A stretch of 64,000 nt of DNA, taken from positions 124,001 through 188,000 of the forward strand of contig NZ_AKIZ01000016.1 in assembly GCF_000282595.1 (NCBI RefSeq), in the 5' to 3' direction. The position numbers and the translations under genes were made by a program. Below, piece by piece: positions 34,056 to 43,676 of the stretch. The notes beneath the pieces are model-generated. The model was not told where the DNA came from. It worked only from the letters and a program-made list of their open reading frames with translations, and ran no database searches. How positions within the stretch are numbered: the stretch's first letter is position 1; every line of letters begins with the position of its first letter. This DNA is from Phyllobacterium sp. YR531 (GTDB lineage Bacteria > Pseudomonadota > Alphaproteobacteria > Rhizobiales > Rhizobiaceae).

Positions 34056-34179
34056 AATATTAGTGACGCCTGCGCTTTTGCGACACAGGGACGACCACTT
34101 CCATTTAGAATAATTCTATGGTTGTATCTGAAAAAAAGCTCTAGAGACCACGCCCGCTGCCTGAACTAGCTGCTTCAGG

Positions 34180-34191
34180 TGCGACATGGCC
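34180..34191 (+). promoter_or_regulatory. Candidate operator TGCGACATGGCC upstream of the GlxA regulator
   Basis: This 12-base word lies 30 bases before the regulator start and is repeated exactly at 38809-38820, upstream of the dimethylglycine dehydrogenase-like gene. It is a candidate binding site for the regulator. The link rests on this exact repeat alone. Confidence 0.4.
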
Positions 34192-34221
34192 TTAAAGCCA
34201 GATACGGGAACATAGGTCAAC

Positions 34222-35220
34222 ATGGATCAAGTCGGTCTCACCAAGCGCTCTTTCGTATTTTTTCTCGTCCCAAATTTCTCGATGATCGCCTTTGCGACTG
34301 CGATTGAACCTTTGCGTATTGCCAATCGCATGTTGGGTTACGAAGCCTATCGCTGGCGTCTAGCATCAGTGGATGCGAAACCCGTAACAGCATCCAATGG
34401 TGTTGAATGTGCAGCCAACTCTTCGCTGGAGGACGAGCGGCGTTATCTGACTGGTGAAGAACGCCCCTCGATGGTTTTCGTCTGTTCCGGCGTTCATGTC
34501 GAAAAATTCCAGAATAAATCTGTTTTTGCTTGGCTCCGTGAAGAGTTCAACCGAGGCGTGGCTGTCGGCGGCCTTTGTACAGGTGCACATATATTGGCTG
34601 CTGCTGGCCTACTCTCAGGTAAACGCTGTGCTATTCACTGGGAGAACTTGCCGGGGTTTGCTGAAGCATTTCCAAAAGCTGACGTATACGCCGACCTCTT
34701 CGAGGTCGATGGCAATATTTATACCTGCGCTGGCGGTACTGCCGCGCTCGATATGATGCTTAAACTCATCGGTGACGATTTTGGTGACAACATCGTCAAT
34801 AGAGTGTGTGAGCAGGCGCTTACAGATCGTGTTCGCAGCCCACATGACCGTCAGCGTCTGCCATTGCGAGCGCGTCTTGGTGTGCAGAATTCAAAAGTGC
34901 TTACAATAATCGAACTGATGGAAGCACGGCTGTCCGAGCCCTTGTCCTTGATCGAAATTGCTGATCATGTCGGATTATCCCGCCGACAGATCGAACGCCT
35001 GTTTCGTCAGGAAATGGGCCGTTCTCCGGCCCGATATTATCTGGAGATTCGGCTTGATAGAGCACGGCATTTGTTGATCCAGTCTTCAATGCCCATCGTT
35101 GAAGTCGCGGTAGCATGCGGATTTGTTTCCGCATCTCATTTTTCGAAATGCTACCGCGAATTATATGGGCGCTCCCCGCAGCAGGAGCGTGCAGATCGCA
35201 AACAGCTTATGGCGGCTTGA
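34222..35220 (+). CDS. GlxA-family transcriptional regulator (GbdR-like)
   Basis: 332 residues: an N-terminal DJ-1/PfpI-like class I amidotransferase domain (FVFFLVPNFSMIAFATAIEPLRIANR, AVGGLCTGAHILAAAGLL) and a C-terminal AraC DNA-binding domain with two HTHs (LSLIEIADHVGLSRRQIERLF, PIVEVAVACGFVSASHFSKCYRE). Close family members such as GbdR sense glycine betaine and dimethylglycine and activate their catabolic genes. Its position among betaine/dimethylglycine/sarcosine genes supports such a role here. It converges with the DUF1194 gene, 7 bases apart. Confidence 0.88.
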   Translation: MDQVGLTKRSFVFFLVPNFSMIAFATAIEPLRIANRMLGYEAYRWRLASVDAKPVTASNGVECAANSSLEDERRYLTGEERPSMVFVCSGVHVEKFQNKSVFAWLREEFNRGVAVGGLCTGAHILAAAGLLSGKRCAIHWENLPGFAEAFPKADVYADLFEVDGNIYTCAGGTAALDMMLKLIGDDFGDNIVNRVCEQALTDRVRSPHDRQRLPLRARLGVQNSKVLTIIELMEARLSEPLSLIEIADHVGLSRRQIERLFRQEMGRSPARYYLEIRLDRARHLLIQSSMPIVEVAVACGFVSASHFSKCYRELYGRSPQQERADRKQLMAA

Positions 35221-35227
35221 TACCGCC

Positions 35228-36079
35228 CTAGCGAGCCTCCCAGTCCTGCATTCGCCTCTGCCATATCCGCTCGCCTGACAAGCAATCATAGCTCTGTTTG
35301 TTTTGCGCTAGCAAAACGGGTGGAGCGGTTGGCGAACGATAAGCGGCTTTTTGTATTTCACCTTCATCTCCTGCTAACTCGAGGACAAGCTTGCGTCTCA
35401 CCGCTTCGGGAAATTGATCCCAAGAGTTTACTGGGATCATAAATGCGCCTGGCCCACCAATAACGCAGTTGGTGTAGTAAACGTCGAGATCTTCAATCGC
35501 CCAATCAGAATAAAAATCTCCTCTTGTCATGAGCGGGAGACCGTTGATGGTTATGCCTTTCGCAATGGCCTGCTCTTTGGCCTCGAGGACGGGGCGTCCA
35601 TTGTTATTAGCTCCATCCCCCGACACGTCTATTACTCGGCGTAACCCTTTGAAACCATTGCCATCAAATAGGCTGCTACCAAAATCGATAGCGCCTGAAA
35701 TCGACGTTCTACTTTGGGTTGATGGAATTGGTTCCGCCAACAAGGAAGCAAACTTTTCAGCTGTTTCTGCGCTTTCTATAACCATCCATGGCACGATCAC
35801 GCGTTGCATAGTCGAACCAGCCCATTCGACATAGGTAATTGCAACTTTGCCATGAGCACCGTCCCGAATAGCTCGGATCACATCTTTCTGTCGAAGGGCG
35901 GCAACATAACCATCCCGTTGAATTCTCTGCTCGAAACTTTGCATAGAGCGCGATGCATCGACAGCGAGAACAAGCTCAACATCAACATCCATCTCGCCAG
36001 ATTGGGATCGCGCCAAGGAACTGGCCACCAGTGTCGCCAGTATCAGAAAACCTCCAAGAGCTTTCTTGCGCGATAACAT
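35228..36079 (-). CDS. DUF1194 secreted von Willebrand-A-like protein
   Basis: About 283 residues from the ATG at 36079, with a signal-peptide-like N-terminus (LGGFLILATLVASSLARSQS). A vWA fold follows with the MIDAS motif DASRS, later ISGAIDFGSSLF and VIDVSGDGANNNG. The family is periplasmic or exported and of unknown function, common in rhizobia. No ribosome site was evident at the start chosen. Confidence 0.82.
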   Translation of the reverse strand: MLSRKKALGGFLILATLVASSLARSQSGEMDVDVELVLAVDASRSMQSFEQRIQRDGYVAALRQKDVIRAIRDGAHGKVAITYVEWAGSTMQRVIVPWMVIESAETAEKFASLLAEPIPSTQSRTSISGAIDFGSSLFDGNGFKGLRRVIDVSGDGANNNGRPVLEAKEQAIAKGITINGLPLMTRGDFYSDWAIEDLDVYYTNCVIGGPGAFMIPVNSWDQFPEAVRRKLVLELAGDEGEIQKAAYRSPTAPPVLLAQNKQSYDCLSGERIWQRRMQDWEAR

Positions 36080-36155
36080 TTGAAGAGTGTATCGCAAAAC
36101 TCTGCAACGCAAAGTGCGTTTGGAGCTGTTCACGCTCAGTTGAATAAAAACAAAG

Positions 36156-36182
36156 AAAATGGCGCTGAAACAGCGCCATTTT
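36156..36182. terminator. Terminator after the dimethylglycine dehydrogenase-like gene
   Basis: AAAATGGCGCTG-AAA-CAGCGCCATTTT, a perfect 12-bp stem with A- and T-rich ends, usable in both directions. It lies 19 bases after the gene's stop codon on the minus strand. Confidence 0.85.
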
Positions 36183-36200
36183 AATTCTTTGATGGACGTT

Positions 36201-38714
36201 TTAGGCTTTCAGCCGTTCGTTGTCCGTATCGAACGGTGACTCCGGAATAACGGTTGCCTTATGTGTCCTGCCAAGAATTTTGATTTCCAGCTCTGTGCCC
36301 AAGGCTGAGTGTTCGGGTTTAACCATACCCAAAGCAAGGCTTTTGCCCAATCGCCAGCCATAGCCACCATGAGTAGCGCGGCCAACCAGTTGTCCTTTAA
36401 GGTAAATGGGCTCACTTCCGCGCGCATCCACGTCTGAAACTCCCGGAACATGCACTTCAAGCGTTACAAAGTTCCACTTCAATCCATCTTCCTTGGCCTT
36501 GACAACAGCGTCGCGGCCAATGAACTCGCCCTTATTGGGATGCACGAAGCGGTCGAGACCACTCTCAAAAGCGTTGTACTCAATCGACAACTCGCGAGGA
36601 ATGAGGCGATAGGACTTCTCCACAGCCATGGCTGTCATCGCACGAATACCAAATGGTTTGATACCAAACTCAGCACCGGCATCCAGCAACATCTCATAAA
36701 TGGCGCTTTGCTGTTCAATAGGGTGATGCAATTCCCAGCCAAGTTCACCCACGAAATTTACGCGCAAGGCATGCGCTGTAGCGGTTCCAACACTGATTTC
36801 CTTGCCGGATAACCATGGGAATGCATCGTTGGACAGATCGGCCCTGGTCAGCTTTTGCAGAACTTTTCGGCTATTTGGTCCAGCCAGAACCAAAACGCCA
36901 TAAGTGGACGTTATCGGACGCAGTGATACCGAGCCGTCATCTGGCAGAAGCTTGTAGAGATAGTCATGGTCGTGATTTTCATAAGCACCTGCGGAAACCA
37001 GATAGAACTTACCTGGCACCCATTCATAAACGGTGAATTCGGAACGCACACCGCCTTCTTTCGTCAACAAATGGCACAGCGCGATGCGGCCCTGTTTTTT
37101 GGGGATGCGGTTCGCCAGGATTGAATCCAGCCATTGACGTGCACCGGGGCCAGATACTTCCATCTTGGCAAAGGCTGACATATCAAGCAGGCCAACATTG
37201 TTGGTTACGTTCTTGATTTCATTACCCACATGCTCGAAATAATTTGAACGACGGAATGACCAGACTTCCTTAACCTTGCCATCTATCGGATTTGGATGGT
37301 TGTGGTTCATCAGAACATCGGGCTTATCAAGCTTTGATACATCCAAGCCATAGTCTTTTGGTGCGAACCAGTTGGCTCGCTCCCAACCATAGACAGTGCC
37401 AAACACGGCACCGAGGTCCTTTTGACGGTCATAGGTTGGCGAACGCTTCAGCGGACGGGCGGCGCCACGCTCTTCGTCTGGATAGTGAACCGAAAAGACT
37501 TCCGCATAGGCTTCTTCGTTCTTCTCCTTCAGATACCCTTCCGTTGCATAAGGACCAAAACGGCGAGGATCGACGCCCATCATATCAATGGATGGCTCAC
37601 CCTCAACAATCCACTCAGCCAATTGCCAGCCCGCACCGCCAGCCGCAGTAACACCAAAAGAGTGACCTTCATTGAGCCAGAAATTCTTCAGGCGCGGGGC
37701 TGGTCCGATGATCGGTGAGCCATCCGGCGTATAAGCAATCGCGCCATTATAGACTTTCTTGATACCCACTTCACCAAAGGCGGGAACACGGGCAATCGCT
37801 GTTTCAATATAAGGCTCAAGCCGATCCAGATCTTCCTGGAAAAGTTCGTACTCACTGCCGTCCGATGGCCCATCGACATAGCAAACAGGAGCGCCGCGCT
37901 CGTAAGGTCCGAGCAATAGTCCCCCATTTTCCTCTCGCATATACCATGAGCTGTCACTTTCACGCAGAACCCCCATTTCCGGAAGGCCTTTCGCTTTACG
38001 TTCAACGATAGCGGGATGCGGTTCCGTGACGATGTACTGGTGTTCGACCGGAATGACCGGCACATCGAGCCCCACCATTTTGCCGGTCTTACGTGCAAAA
38101 TTGCCGGTAGCTGAAACTACGTGATCGGCTGTAATATCGCCCTTATCTGTCTTGACCAGCCATTTACCTGTCGGCAGTTGATCAATGCCAAGTACGGTCG
38201 TGTAACGATAAATTGTCGCGCCACGGTCGCGAGCGCCCTTGGCTAGTGCCTGCGTCAAATCTGCGGGTTGAATATAACCATCTTCCGGGTGCTGAATCGC
38301 GCCAAGAATGCCGTCAATCTCTGCAAGTGGCCAAATTTCCTTGACCTGTTCGGGAGTCAGCAGTTTGACCGGAACGCCAATCGTTTCAGCGACACCCGCA
38401 TAGTACATGTACTCGTCCCAGCGATCTTTGGTGCGAGCAAGACGAATATTGCTGCAATTTGTGAAACCGACATTCATGCCAGTTTCTTCCTGCAGTTCCT
38501 GATAGAATTTGACTGAGTATTTATGAATCTGACCGACGGAATAGCTCATGTTGAATAGAGGCAACAAACCAGCAGCATGCCAGGTCGAGCCGGATGTCAG
38601 CTCTTTTCGTTCAATCAGAACAACATCGCTCCAGCCTTTTTTTGCCAAGTGGTAGAGTGTAGAAACACCCACCACACCACCGCCGATAACGACAACACGT
38701 GCCTCAGTCTTCAT
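36201..38714 (-). CDS. Dimethylglycine dehydrogenase-like FAD-GcvT protein (copy 2)
   Basis: 837 residues. The DAO domain starts VVIGGGVVGVSTLYHLAKKG and carries SGSTWHAAGL, with His46 the likely covalent FAD attachment site. The FAO domain and GcvT folate domains follow (VLAGPNSRKVL, NFVGELGWELH, GRATHGGYGWRLG). It would oxidise dimethylglycine (or sarcosine) and make methylene-H4folate. It has the same architecture as the protein at 14537 but with GL rather than GGF after the FAD motif, so they are paralogues with probably different substrates. It stands alone between terminators, with a candidate regulator site upstream. Confidence 0.88.
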   Translation of the reverse strand: MKTEARVVVIGGGVVGVSTLYHLAKKGWSDVVLIERKELTSGSTWHAAGLLPLFNMSYSVGQIHKYSVKFYQELQEETGMNVGFTNCSNIRLARTKDRWDEYMYYAGVAETIGVPVKLLTPEQVKEIWPLAEIDGILGAIQHPEDGYIQPADLTQALAKGARDRGATIYRYTTVLGIDQLPTGKWLVKTDKGDITADHVVSATGNFARKTGKMVGLDVPVIPVEHQYIVTEPHPAIVERKAKGLPEMGVLRESDSSWYMREENGGLLLGPYERGAPVCYVDGPSDGSEYELFQEDLDRLEPYIETAIARVPAFGEVGIKKVYNGAIAYTPDGSPIIGPAPRLKNFWLNEGHSFGVTAAGGAGWQLAEWIVEGEPSIDMMGVDPRRFGPYATEGYLKEKNEEAYAEVFSVHYPDEERGAARPLKRSPTYDRQKDLGAVFGTVYGWERANWFAPKDYGLDVSKLDKPDVLMNHNHPNPIDGKVKEVWSFRRSNYFEHVGNEIKNVTNNVGLLDMSAFAKMEVSGPGARQWLDSILANRIPKKQGRIALCHLLTKEGGVRSEFTVYEWVPGKFYLVSAGAYENHDHDYLYKLLPDDGSVSLRPITSTYGVLVLAGPNSRKVLQKLTRADLSNDAFPWLSGKEISVGTATAHALRVNFVGELGWELHHPIEQQSAIYEMLLDAGAEFGIKPFGIRAMTAMAVEKSYRLIPRELSIEYNAFESGLDRFVHPNKGEFIGRDAVVKAKEDGLKWNFVTLEVHVPGVSDVDARGSEPIYLKGQLVGRATHGGYGWRLGKSLALGMVKPEHSALGTELEIKILGRTHKATVIPESPFDTDNERLKA

Positions 38715-38783
38715 TTCGTAATATCCTTTGGTATCGATCGATGGTTAGAACAGCGTCTGCGAATTTCGTGCACTATGCCGTTC

Positions 38784-38820
38784 AGCAAGCCTCTTGCTAA
38801 GGCCTGTTTGCGACATGGCC
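38784..38820. promoter_or_regulatory. Candidate control region between divergent genes
   Basis: An inverted repeat AGCAAG-CCT-CTTGCT at 38784-38798 is followed by TGCGACATGGCC at 38809-38820, an exact copy of the word upstream of the GlxA regulator at 34180. It lies 70-106 bases upstream of the FAD-GcvT start and is a plausible activator site for that gene. Confidence 0.4.
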
Positions 38821-38958
38821 AAAACATGCCGCGACGCATGGTAGACACTGATCTATTCGACTAAAAAACACGAAGATTATCTGTCTAATTTAACGCAATA
38901 TCGATAAGTGCAGGCTAATCATGAAGCTCGATTACCGATCTAGCTGAAACGGAAGCAA

Positions 38959-40650
38959 ATGGCAGACGCGATAATTGGCAGCAAAAAACCGGCTTCGTGG
39001 CTTTTTTCACCATTGAGCTTGCTCATTTTCGTCCTTCTGGTTCTGTGTATTCTTCTGAGCTTGCCACTCACTATTCCGATTGGCCCCATGTACTGGGACA
39101 CATATATATACTTGGATGCAGCGCAAAGGCTCAAACTTGGCCAAATTCCCGCGGTAGATTTTTCAGCCCCGGTTGGTGCTTTGGAATATTATCAATTCTA
39201 CTGGCTGCAAACGCTTTTTCCGGGCGGGCAACCGACATTGTTGGCACAATGGTCAGTACTTATTTCTTCTGCCCCGCTAATGGCAGCAGTTGTTGCTATC
39301 ATCGAAAAAGATAATCGCAAGACAGCAATAGCAATTCTGGTACCATTCCTGATCTTTGCACTCTGTCCGATGAACACCCAGACATTCCACTCATATCCAG
39401 GAGTAAGCGGGTTTGGCATTTATAACCGGCATACGTCACTACTTCTTTATGTATTAACGAGCGCCCTGATATTCTTGCCTAGAGGCCGCTCTCTGGCCAT
39501 CGTAGCCGCCCTGACAATGCTGGCGCTGTTCTTCACCAAAATCACTGGTTTTCTCGCTGGTGGGTTGATTGGCCTCTACGCAGTAATTGCAGGCCGCTTC
39601 TTATTACGCCACCTGCTTTTAGCGCTTGCCGTTTTCGTTATCATCCTCGCCGGATTCGAGCTCAATAATGGTATGGTATCGGCCTATATGGCAAACATCA
39701 TCACCCTCGTCAGTTTGAATGAGGGCTTGTTAATTCCACGCTTTCTTACAGTATTTTCAATCAAGCTCGACGTTATGTTAGCTGCTGCAAGTTTGATCTT
39801 CTTCTTGTTTTGGCTCGATCGTTCTGATCATTCGACGTGGCGAAAAGACAAGTTTTATCTCGATAGGGATTGGCTGTGGGCAGGCGTTATAATGGTTGCT
39901 GGGACTTTCCTGGAAACACAAAACACCGGTAGTCAGGAATTCATTTTCATTTGGCCGGTCTTACTGGCTGTATTGTACAAGACAACAGCTATGAATGAGA
40001 TACATCGCCTTATAGTTTACTGTCTCGTTGCCCTTACAATCATTCCAACGACGACGAAGGTTGTGCACGGCACTTTGCGTTTCATCGCCGTTGCCCCTCA
40101 TTATGTCTCTGCTCCGGTCAGCGATATCAAGACAATGGGGCTCGTTTCGACGCGGGCAGATATAATGGAACGAGTACTTCTCTTGGAAAACCATTATATT
40201 CAGAACGCCGAGACCTATCGACAATTGGCTGTAGCGGGGCAGTTACCGAGCTGGCGTCTATACGCAGAACTTGATTATCAAATGTTCTGGCTGTTATCGC
40301 TCGACAATGCCGTGAAAGCGATCAAGCAGTTTGAATCTGATAATAACATTCGCCTCAACAGCCTTATGAACCTAGACTTTACCGACCCCTTCCCGTGGAT
40401 ATTGGACCGGGATGCGACGCGCCATATTCAGATTGGCGCGGATCCGTTCCGAACGGTAGAGAGGCTTACTCCAGTCGTGGAGGCTTCTGTTCGCGCGACA
40501 GACGGTGTTTTACGCCCAACTTGCCCGATAACAACGGCGCGCCGCTATCTGCAAGATATATATGCAAAAGCACTGGACGACCGCACAGTTGTCAAACTCA
40601 ATGATTGTTGGGATTTATTGCTCAGGCCAGACTTAAAAGCTGTAAAATGA
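38959..40650 (+). CDS. GT-C-type membrane glycosyltransferase-like protein
   Basis: 563 residues with about 11-12 membrane helices in the first ~390 residues and a C-terminal soluble domain. The first outer loop has GPMYWDTYIYLDAAQRLKLG followed by IPAVDFSAPVGALEYY, the acidic pattern expected of GT-C enzymes that use polyprenyl-phosphate sugars (ArnT, PMT, arabinosyltransferases). It acts presumably at the periplasmic face of the inner membrane. It faces the aminotransferase-UbiA operon and shares a bidirectional terminator with it, so it could use the sugar made there. The acceptor is unknown. Confidence 0.7.
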   Translation: MADAIIGSKKPASWLFSPLSLLIFVLLVLCILLSLPLTIPIGPMYWDTYIYLDAAQRLKLGQIPAVDFSAPVGALEYYQFYWLQTLFPGGQPTLLAQWSVLISSAPLMAAVVAIIEKDNRKTAIAILVPFLIFALCPMNTQTFHSYPGVSGFGIYNRHTSLLLYVLTSALIFLPRGRSLAIVAALTMLALFFTKITGFLAGGLIGLYAVIAGRFLLRHLLLALAVFVIILAGFELNNGMVSAYMANIITLVSLNEGLLIPRFLTVFSIKLDVMLAAASLIFFLFWLDRSDHSTWRKDKFYLDRDWLWAGVIMVAGTFLETQNTGSQEFIFIWPVLLAVLYKTTAMNEIHRLIVYCLVALTIIPTTTKVVHGTLRFIAVAPHYVSAPVSDIKTMGLVSTRADIMERVLLLENHYIQNAETYRQLAVAGQLPSWRLYAELDYQMFWLLSLDNAVKAIKQFESDNNIRLNSLMNLDFTDPFPWILDRDATRHIQIGADPFRTVERLTPVVEASVRATDGVLRPTCPITTARRYLQDIYAKALDDRTVVKLNDCWDLLLRPDLKAVK

Positions 40651-40654
40651 TAGA

Positions 40655-40684
40655 CGGATAAGCCGGAGCAAACCGGCTTATCCG
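40655..40684. terminator. Bidirectional terminator
   Basis: CGGATAAGCCGG-AGCAAA-CCGGCTTATCCG, a perfect 12-bp stem between the convergent GT-C and aminotransferase genes. Confidence 0.85.
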
Positions 40685-40699
40685 AAATAATAAGATAAG

Positions 40700-42136
40700 C
40701 TACTTCACTTGAGCTTTCACAAAGTCTTTTACTATCCGCACGATGCCACGTGAAAGAACTTCATCAAGCGCCTTTATAAACGCATCAACATGCTCTTGTC
40801 CGCAAATGAGCGGAGGCTCGAGACGCACCACGTTGCGATTGTACTCCGTAAAGGCGACCAACACACCATGGTCGCGTAGCAGGTGACTTCCGATAAAGCC
40901 CGGAAGCGACCCTTTCAGCTTGTCGTCAAGGACTGCAAGAACCGGACGTAATACCATAGGAACAGTTTTGGAGAAATCATGGAACTCAAGACCGACCATC
41001 AGGCCTTTGCCGCGCACATCCTTTATCATTCCTGCATGTTTTGCTTTAAGTTCCCCCAACTTACCGAGTAGGTATTCACCGATTTCCGCCGAGTTATCAA
41101 TCAGATGCTCATCATAGAGAATATTGATTGCTTCTATGGATGTCACACATGCTTCACCGATACCGCCGAAAGTCGCCATGGCGTGGATCATCGCAGTCTT
41201 CGGCGTACCGTAGGCTTTCATGTAGACTTCACGCCGAGCAATCATTGCCCCCACCGCAGCTTTGCCGCCTCCAAGCGACTTTGCCAAGGCAGTAACATCC
41301 GGCACGACACCGGCGTGTTCAAAAGCGTAGAATTTACCCGAGCGCCCAAATCCGCACTGAACTTCGTCGGCAACCCACAGTACACCATACTGATCACAAA
41401 GCGCCCGCAATTTCTGCCAATATTCATTAGGCGCTTGAATAATTCCACCGCCGCCTTGAATGGTTTCAAGGACAACAACGCCGATCTCAGGATCTGACTT
41501 GAACACGCTCTCAATCGCGTTAATGTCGCCAAAAGGCACGCGGATCGTGTTGTCGACCAATTTGAAATCGCCCCGGTAAAGCGAGCCGTCTGTAATTGAG
41601 AGAACGCCCTTGGTCTTGCCGTGGAAAGAATTTTCAGCGTAGACAATTTTGGGCTTTTTCGGACCTGCTGCGCGCTCGGCTACCTTGATCGCAGCTTCCA
41701 TCGCTTCTGAACCTGAGGAGCCGAGGAACACCATATCCAAATCGCCGGGTGAACATGCTGCCAAATTATGGGCAAGGGCGCTGGCATATTGCGACATGAA
41801 GGCGATTGCGATTTCCTGACGCTTCTCATCTTGAAATTTCTTCCGCGCCTCCACAATCCTTGGATGATTATGGCCGAAAGCAAGCGATCCGAATCCCCCG
41901 AAGAAATCGAGAATTGCCCGCCCATTCTGGTCGTAATAGTACATGCCATCTGCTCGCTCGATTTTCACTTTGTGAAAACCCAACAGTTTCATGAAGTGCA
42001 ACTGTCCTGGATTGAGATGCTTTGTAAAAATTTCCGTCATCCGCGGCAAAGTCATTGCCTTCGCATCGTCCACCGATAGCAAATCGGGCCGGATCGTCGG
42101 CGCGGTGGTTTTTGTCATTTCTTGAACCTTGTTCAT
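40700..42136 (-). CDS. Class III PLP-dependent aminotransferase
   Basis: 478 residues, with GGGGA before the ATG at 42136. Class III hallmarks are FLGSSGSEAMEAAIKVAERA, WVADEVQCGFGRSGKFYAFEH and the PLP Lys in AKSLGGGKAAVGAM. Family members transfer amino groups to aldehydes, ketones or keto acids. It is the last gene of the five-gene envelope operon, 13 bases after the SDR gene, so a sugar or polyol-derived ketone is a possible acceptor. The substrate cannot be read from the sequence. Confidence 0.88.
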   Translation of the reverse strand: MNKVQEMTKTTAPTIRPDLLSVDDAKAMTLPRMTEIFTKHLNPGQLHFMKLLGFHKVKIERADGMYYYDQNGRAILDFFGGFGSLAFGHNHPRIVEARKKFQDEKRQEIAIAFMSQYASALAHNLAACSPGDLDMVFLGSSGSEAMEAAIKVAERAAGPKKPKIVYAENSFHGKTKGVLSITDGSLYRGDFKLVDNTIRVPFGDINAIESVFKSDPEIGVVVLETIQGGGGIIQAPNEYWQKLRALCDQYGVLWVADEVQCGFGRSGKFYAFEHAGVVPDVTALAKSLGGGKAAVGAMIARREVYMKAYGTPKTAMIHAMATFGGIGEACVTSIEAINILYDEHLIDNSAEIGEYLLGKLGELKAKHAGMIKDVRGKGLMVGLEFHDFSKTVPMVLRPVLAVLDDKLKGSLPGFIGSHLLRDHGVLVAFTEYNRNVVRLEPPLICGQEHVDAFIKALDEVLSRGIVRIVKDFVKAQVK

Positions 42137-42149
42137 CGCCGTTCCCCGT

Positions 42150-43148
42150 TTAGTGCGCTGCCGATGGCGCTACCTTGCCTTCTTTAACAAGCCGATACTC
42201 TTTATAGGCCGCAATCAGCATGTCTTCGTCCCGGTGCTTCGGTATCCAACCCAACTGCCGCTCTGCTTTCGACACATCAAGCACGCACATTTCATCCGCT
42301 ATCAGATACTGCTCTGGATCCATGATTGGCATGTTAATCACATCAAAAAGATCAAGCGTGCGTTTCACTGCCCAAGCCGGAGTTGGCAGAAGCAAGGATT
42401 TTGAACCAGCAAATTTAACCAGATCGCCCAAGAGTTTGCGTACAGGCGGCGGATTAAGCGAACCGAGATTGTAGGCCTCATTCGGAACGCCTGCTTTCCA
42501 GCCCGCATAAGCTGCATCTGCACAATCGAACACAGAAATGAACTGGTAAGGGTTTTTACCGGAACCGATCATTGGGACAGGCAGATTATAATCAACCAAT
42601 TTGAAGAGCTTTTCCAAAATACCCAATCTGCCGGGGCCGATAATCAGGCGCGGGCGAAACAGAGATATATTCATTCCACGCTTGCGCCACTCTGCTGCCA
42701 GTTCTTCGGTTTTCCACTTCGACAAACCATATTCGCCCAGTGGCGCAGCTGGATGCTCTTCAGTTTGTGGCCAAACATATGTGTGGCCATAAATCATGTC
42801 TGTCGTGTAATGCACCAGCTTGCTGGCACCTGCATCGTCTAGCGCTTTGATGATGTTTTCGGTTCCGTAATAGTTCACTGGAAAGAAGAAGTCGTGGCGT
42901 TTCGCTCTGACCTGCAGCGGTGATAACATCTTGGCGGACAGGTTGTAGACCATGTCATCAGGCTTGATACCGACATTCGCTATTGCTGCAGGTTCAGTAA
43001 CATCACATTCCGTGAAATGAACATCGCCATAATGTGTAAGATTGCTTTTGACGATGTCCGCAACAATTACTTCCTCCCCTTCGGCCGCAAGCTTGGGTGC
43101 TAGATGCCGCCCGACAAATCCATCCCCACCAAAAATAATATGTCTCAT
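42150..43148 (-). CDS. Extended SDR, NAD-dependent sugar epimerase/reductase-like
   Basis: 332 residues. The nucleotide motif GGDGFVG is at the very start, and the catalytic YGLSK (YxxxK) lies near residue 140 after TTDMIYG. It belongs to the UDP-sugar epimerase-like extended SDRs. In its operon it could reduce or epimerise a sugar intermediate, in the place DprE2 has in the mycobacterial pathway, though DprE2 itself is a classical SDR. It lies 14 bases after the small DMT-like gene. Confidence 0.88.
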   Translation of the reverse strand: MRHIIFGGDGFVGRHLAPKLAAEGEEVIVADIVKSNLTHYGDVHFTECDVTEPAAIANVGIKPDDMVYNLSAKMLSPLQVRAKRHDFFFPVNYYGTENIIKALDDAGASKLVHYTTDMIYGHTYVWPQTEEHPAAPLGEYGLSKWKTEELAAEWRKRGMNISLFRPRLIIGPGRLGILEKLFKLVDYNLPVPMIGSGKNPYQFISVFDCADAAYAGWKAGVPNEAYNLGSLNPPPVRKLLGDLVKFAGSKSLLLPTPAWAVKRTLDLFDVINMPIMDPEQYLIADEMCVLDVSKAERQLGWIPKHRDEDMLIAAYKEYRLVKEGKVAPSAAH

Positions 43149-43162
43149 CTTTTAAGGTCCAC

Positions 43163-43591
43163 TTATGACGGTGTGTTCAAGGTTGTTGGGGTCGAAGGAC
43201 CAGTAGCGGAGCTATCGCCATGGCCACTTTGAGCAATCAGGATGGTGCCAATCATGATAAAGGCGATCCCACCAATTTTGTAAATCCCGAGCTCTTCCTT
43301 GAAAAGCGCCCAAGCGACAAGCGCCACAACAACGTAAGCCAGACTGAGGAATGGGTAGGCAAATGACAGGTCAACCTTGGAGAGCACGAAAAGATGTGAT
43401 GCCATGGAGATTACAAACATGAAAAGACCGGCAAATACCCATGGATTGAAGACGATCTGAAATACACGCTGTATGATCGTGTCAGCACTAAAACTTATCG
43501 GGCCCAAATTGATCATTCCGTATTTCAGAAGAACCTGTGCAGCCGCATTTGTCATCACCGTAAACAGGATAAACGGTATATACTTAGTCAT
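43163..43591 (-). CDS. Small EamA/SMR-like membrane protein (ArnE/ArnF-like size)
   Basis: About 142 residues from the ATG at 43591 (AGGGG about 9 bases upstream); upstream in-frame starts add an unlikely N-terminus. Four hydrophobic helices span most of the protein, with LSKVDLSFAYPFLSLAYVVVAL, a segment typical of DMT-superfamily half-size transporters. ArnE/ArnF, which flip undecaprenyl-phosphate aminoarabinose, have this size and topology. In this operon it is a candidate flippase for a polyprenyl-phosphate sugar. Confidence 0.75.
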   Translation of the reverse strand: MTKYIPFILFTVMTNAAAQVLLKYGMINLGPISFSADTIIQRVFQIVFNPWVFAGLFMFVISMASHLFVLSKVDLSFAYPFLSLAYVVVALVAWALFKEELGIYKIGGIAFIMIGTILIAQSGHGDSSATGPSTPTTLNTPS

Positions 43592-43676
43592 TGAGATTGC
43601 CCCTTGAATTCTCCGATAAATACCAACCCCTGTCTTAAGAAGCCCCCAAACGAGTTGGTAAAATTTAACACTTCCA

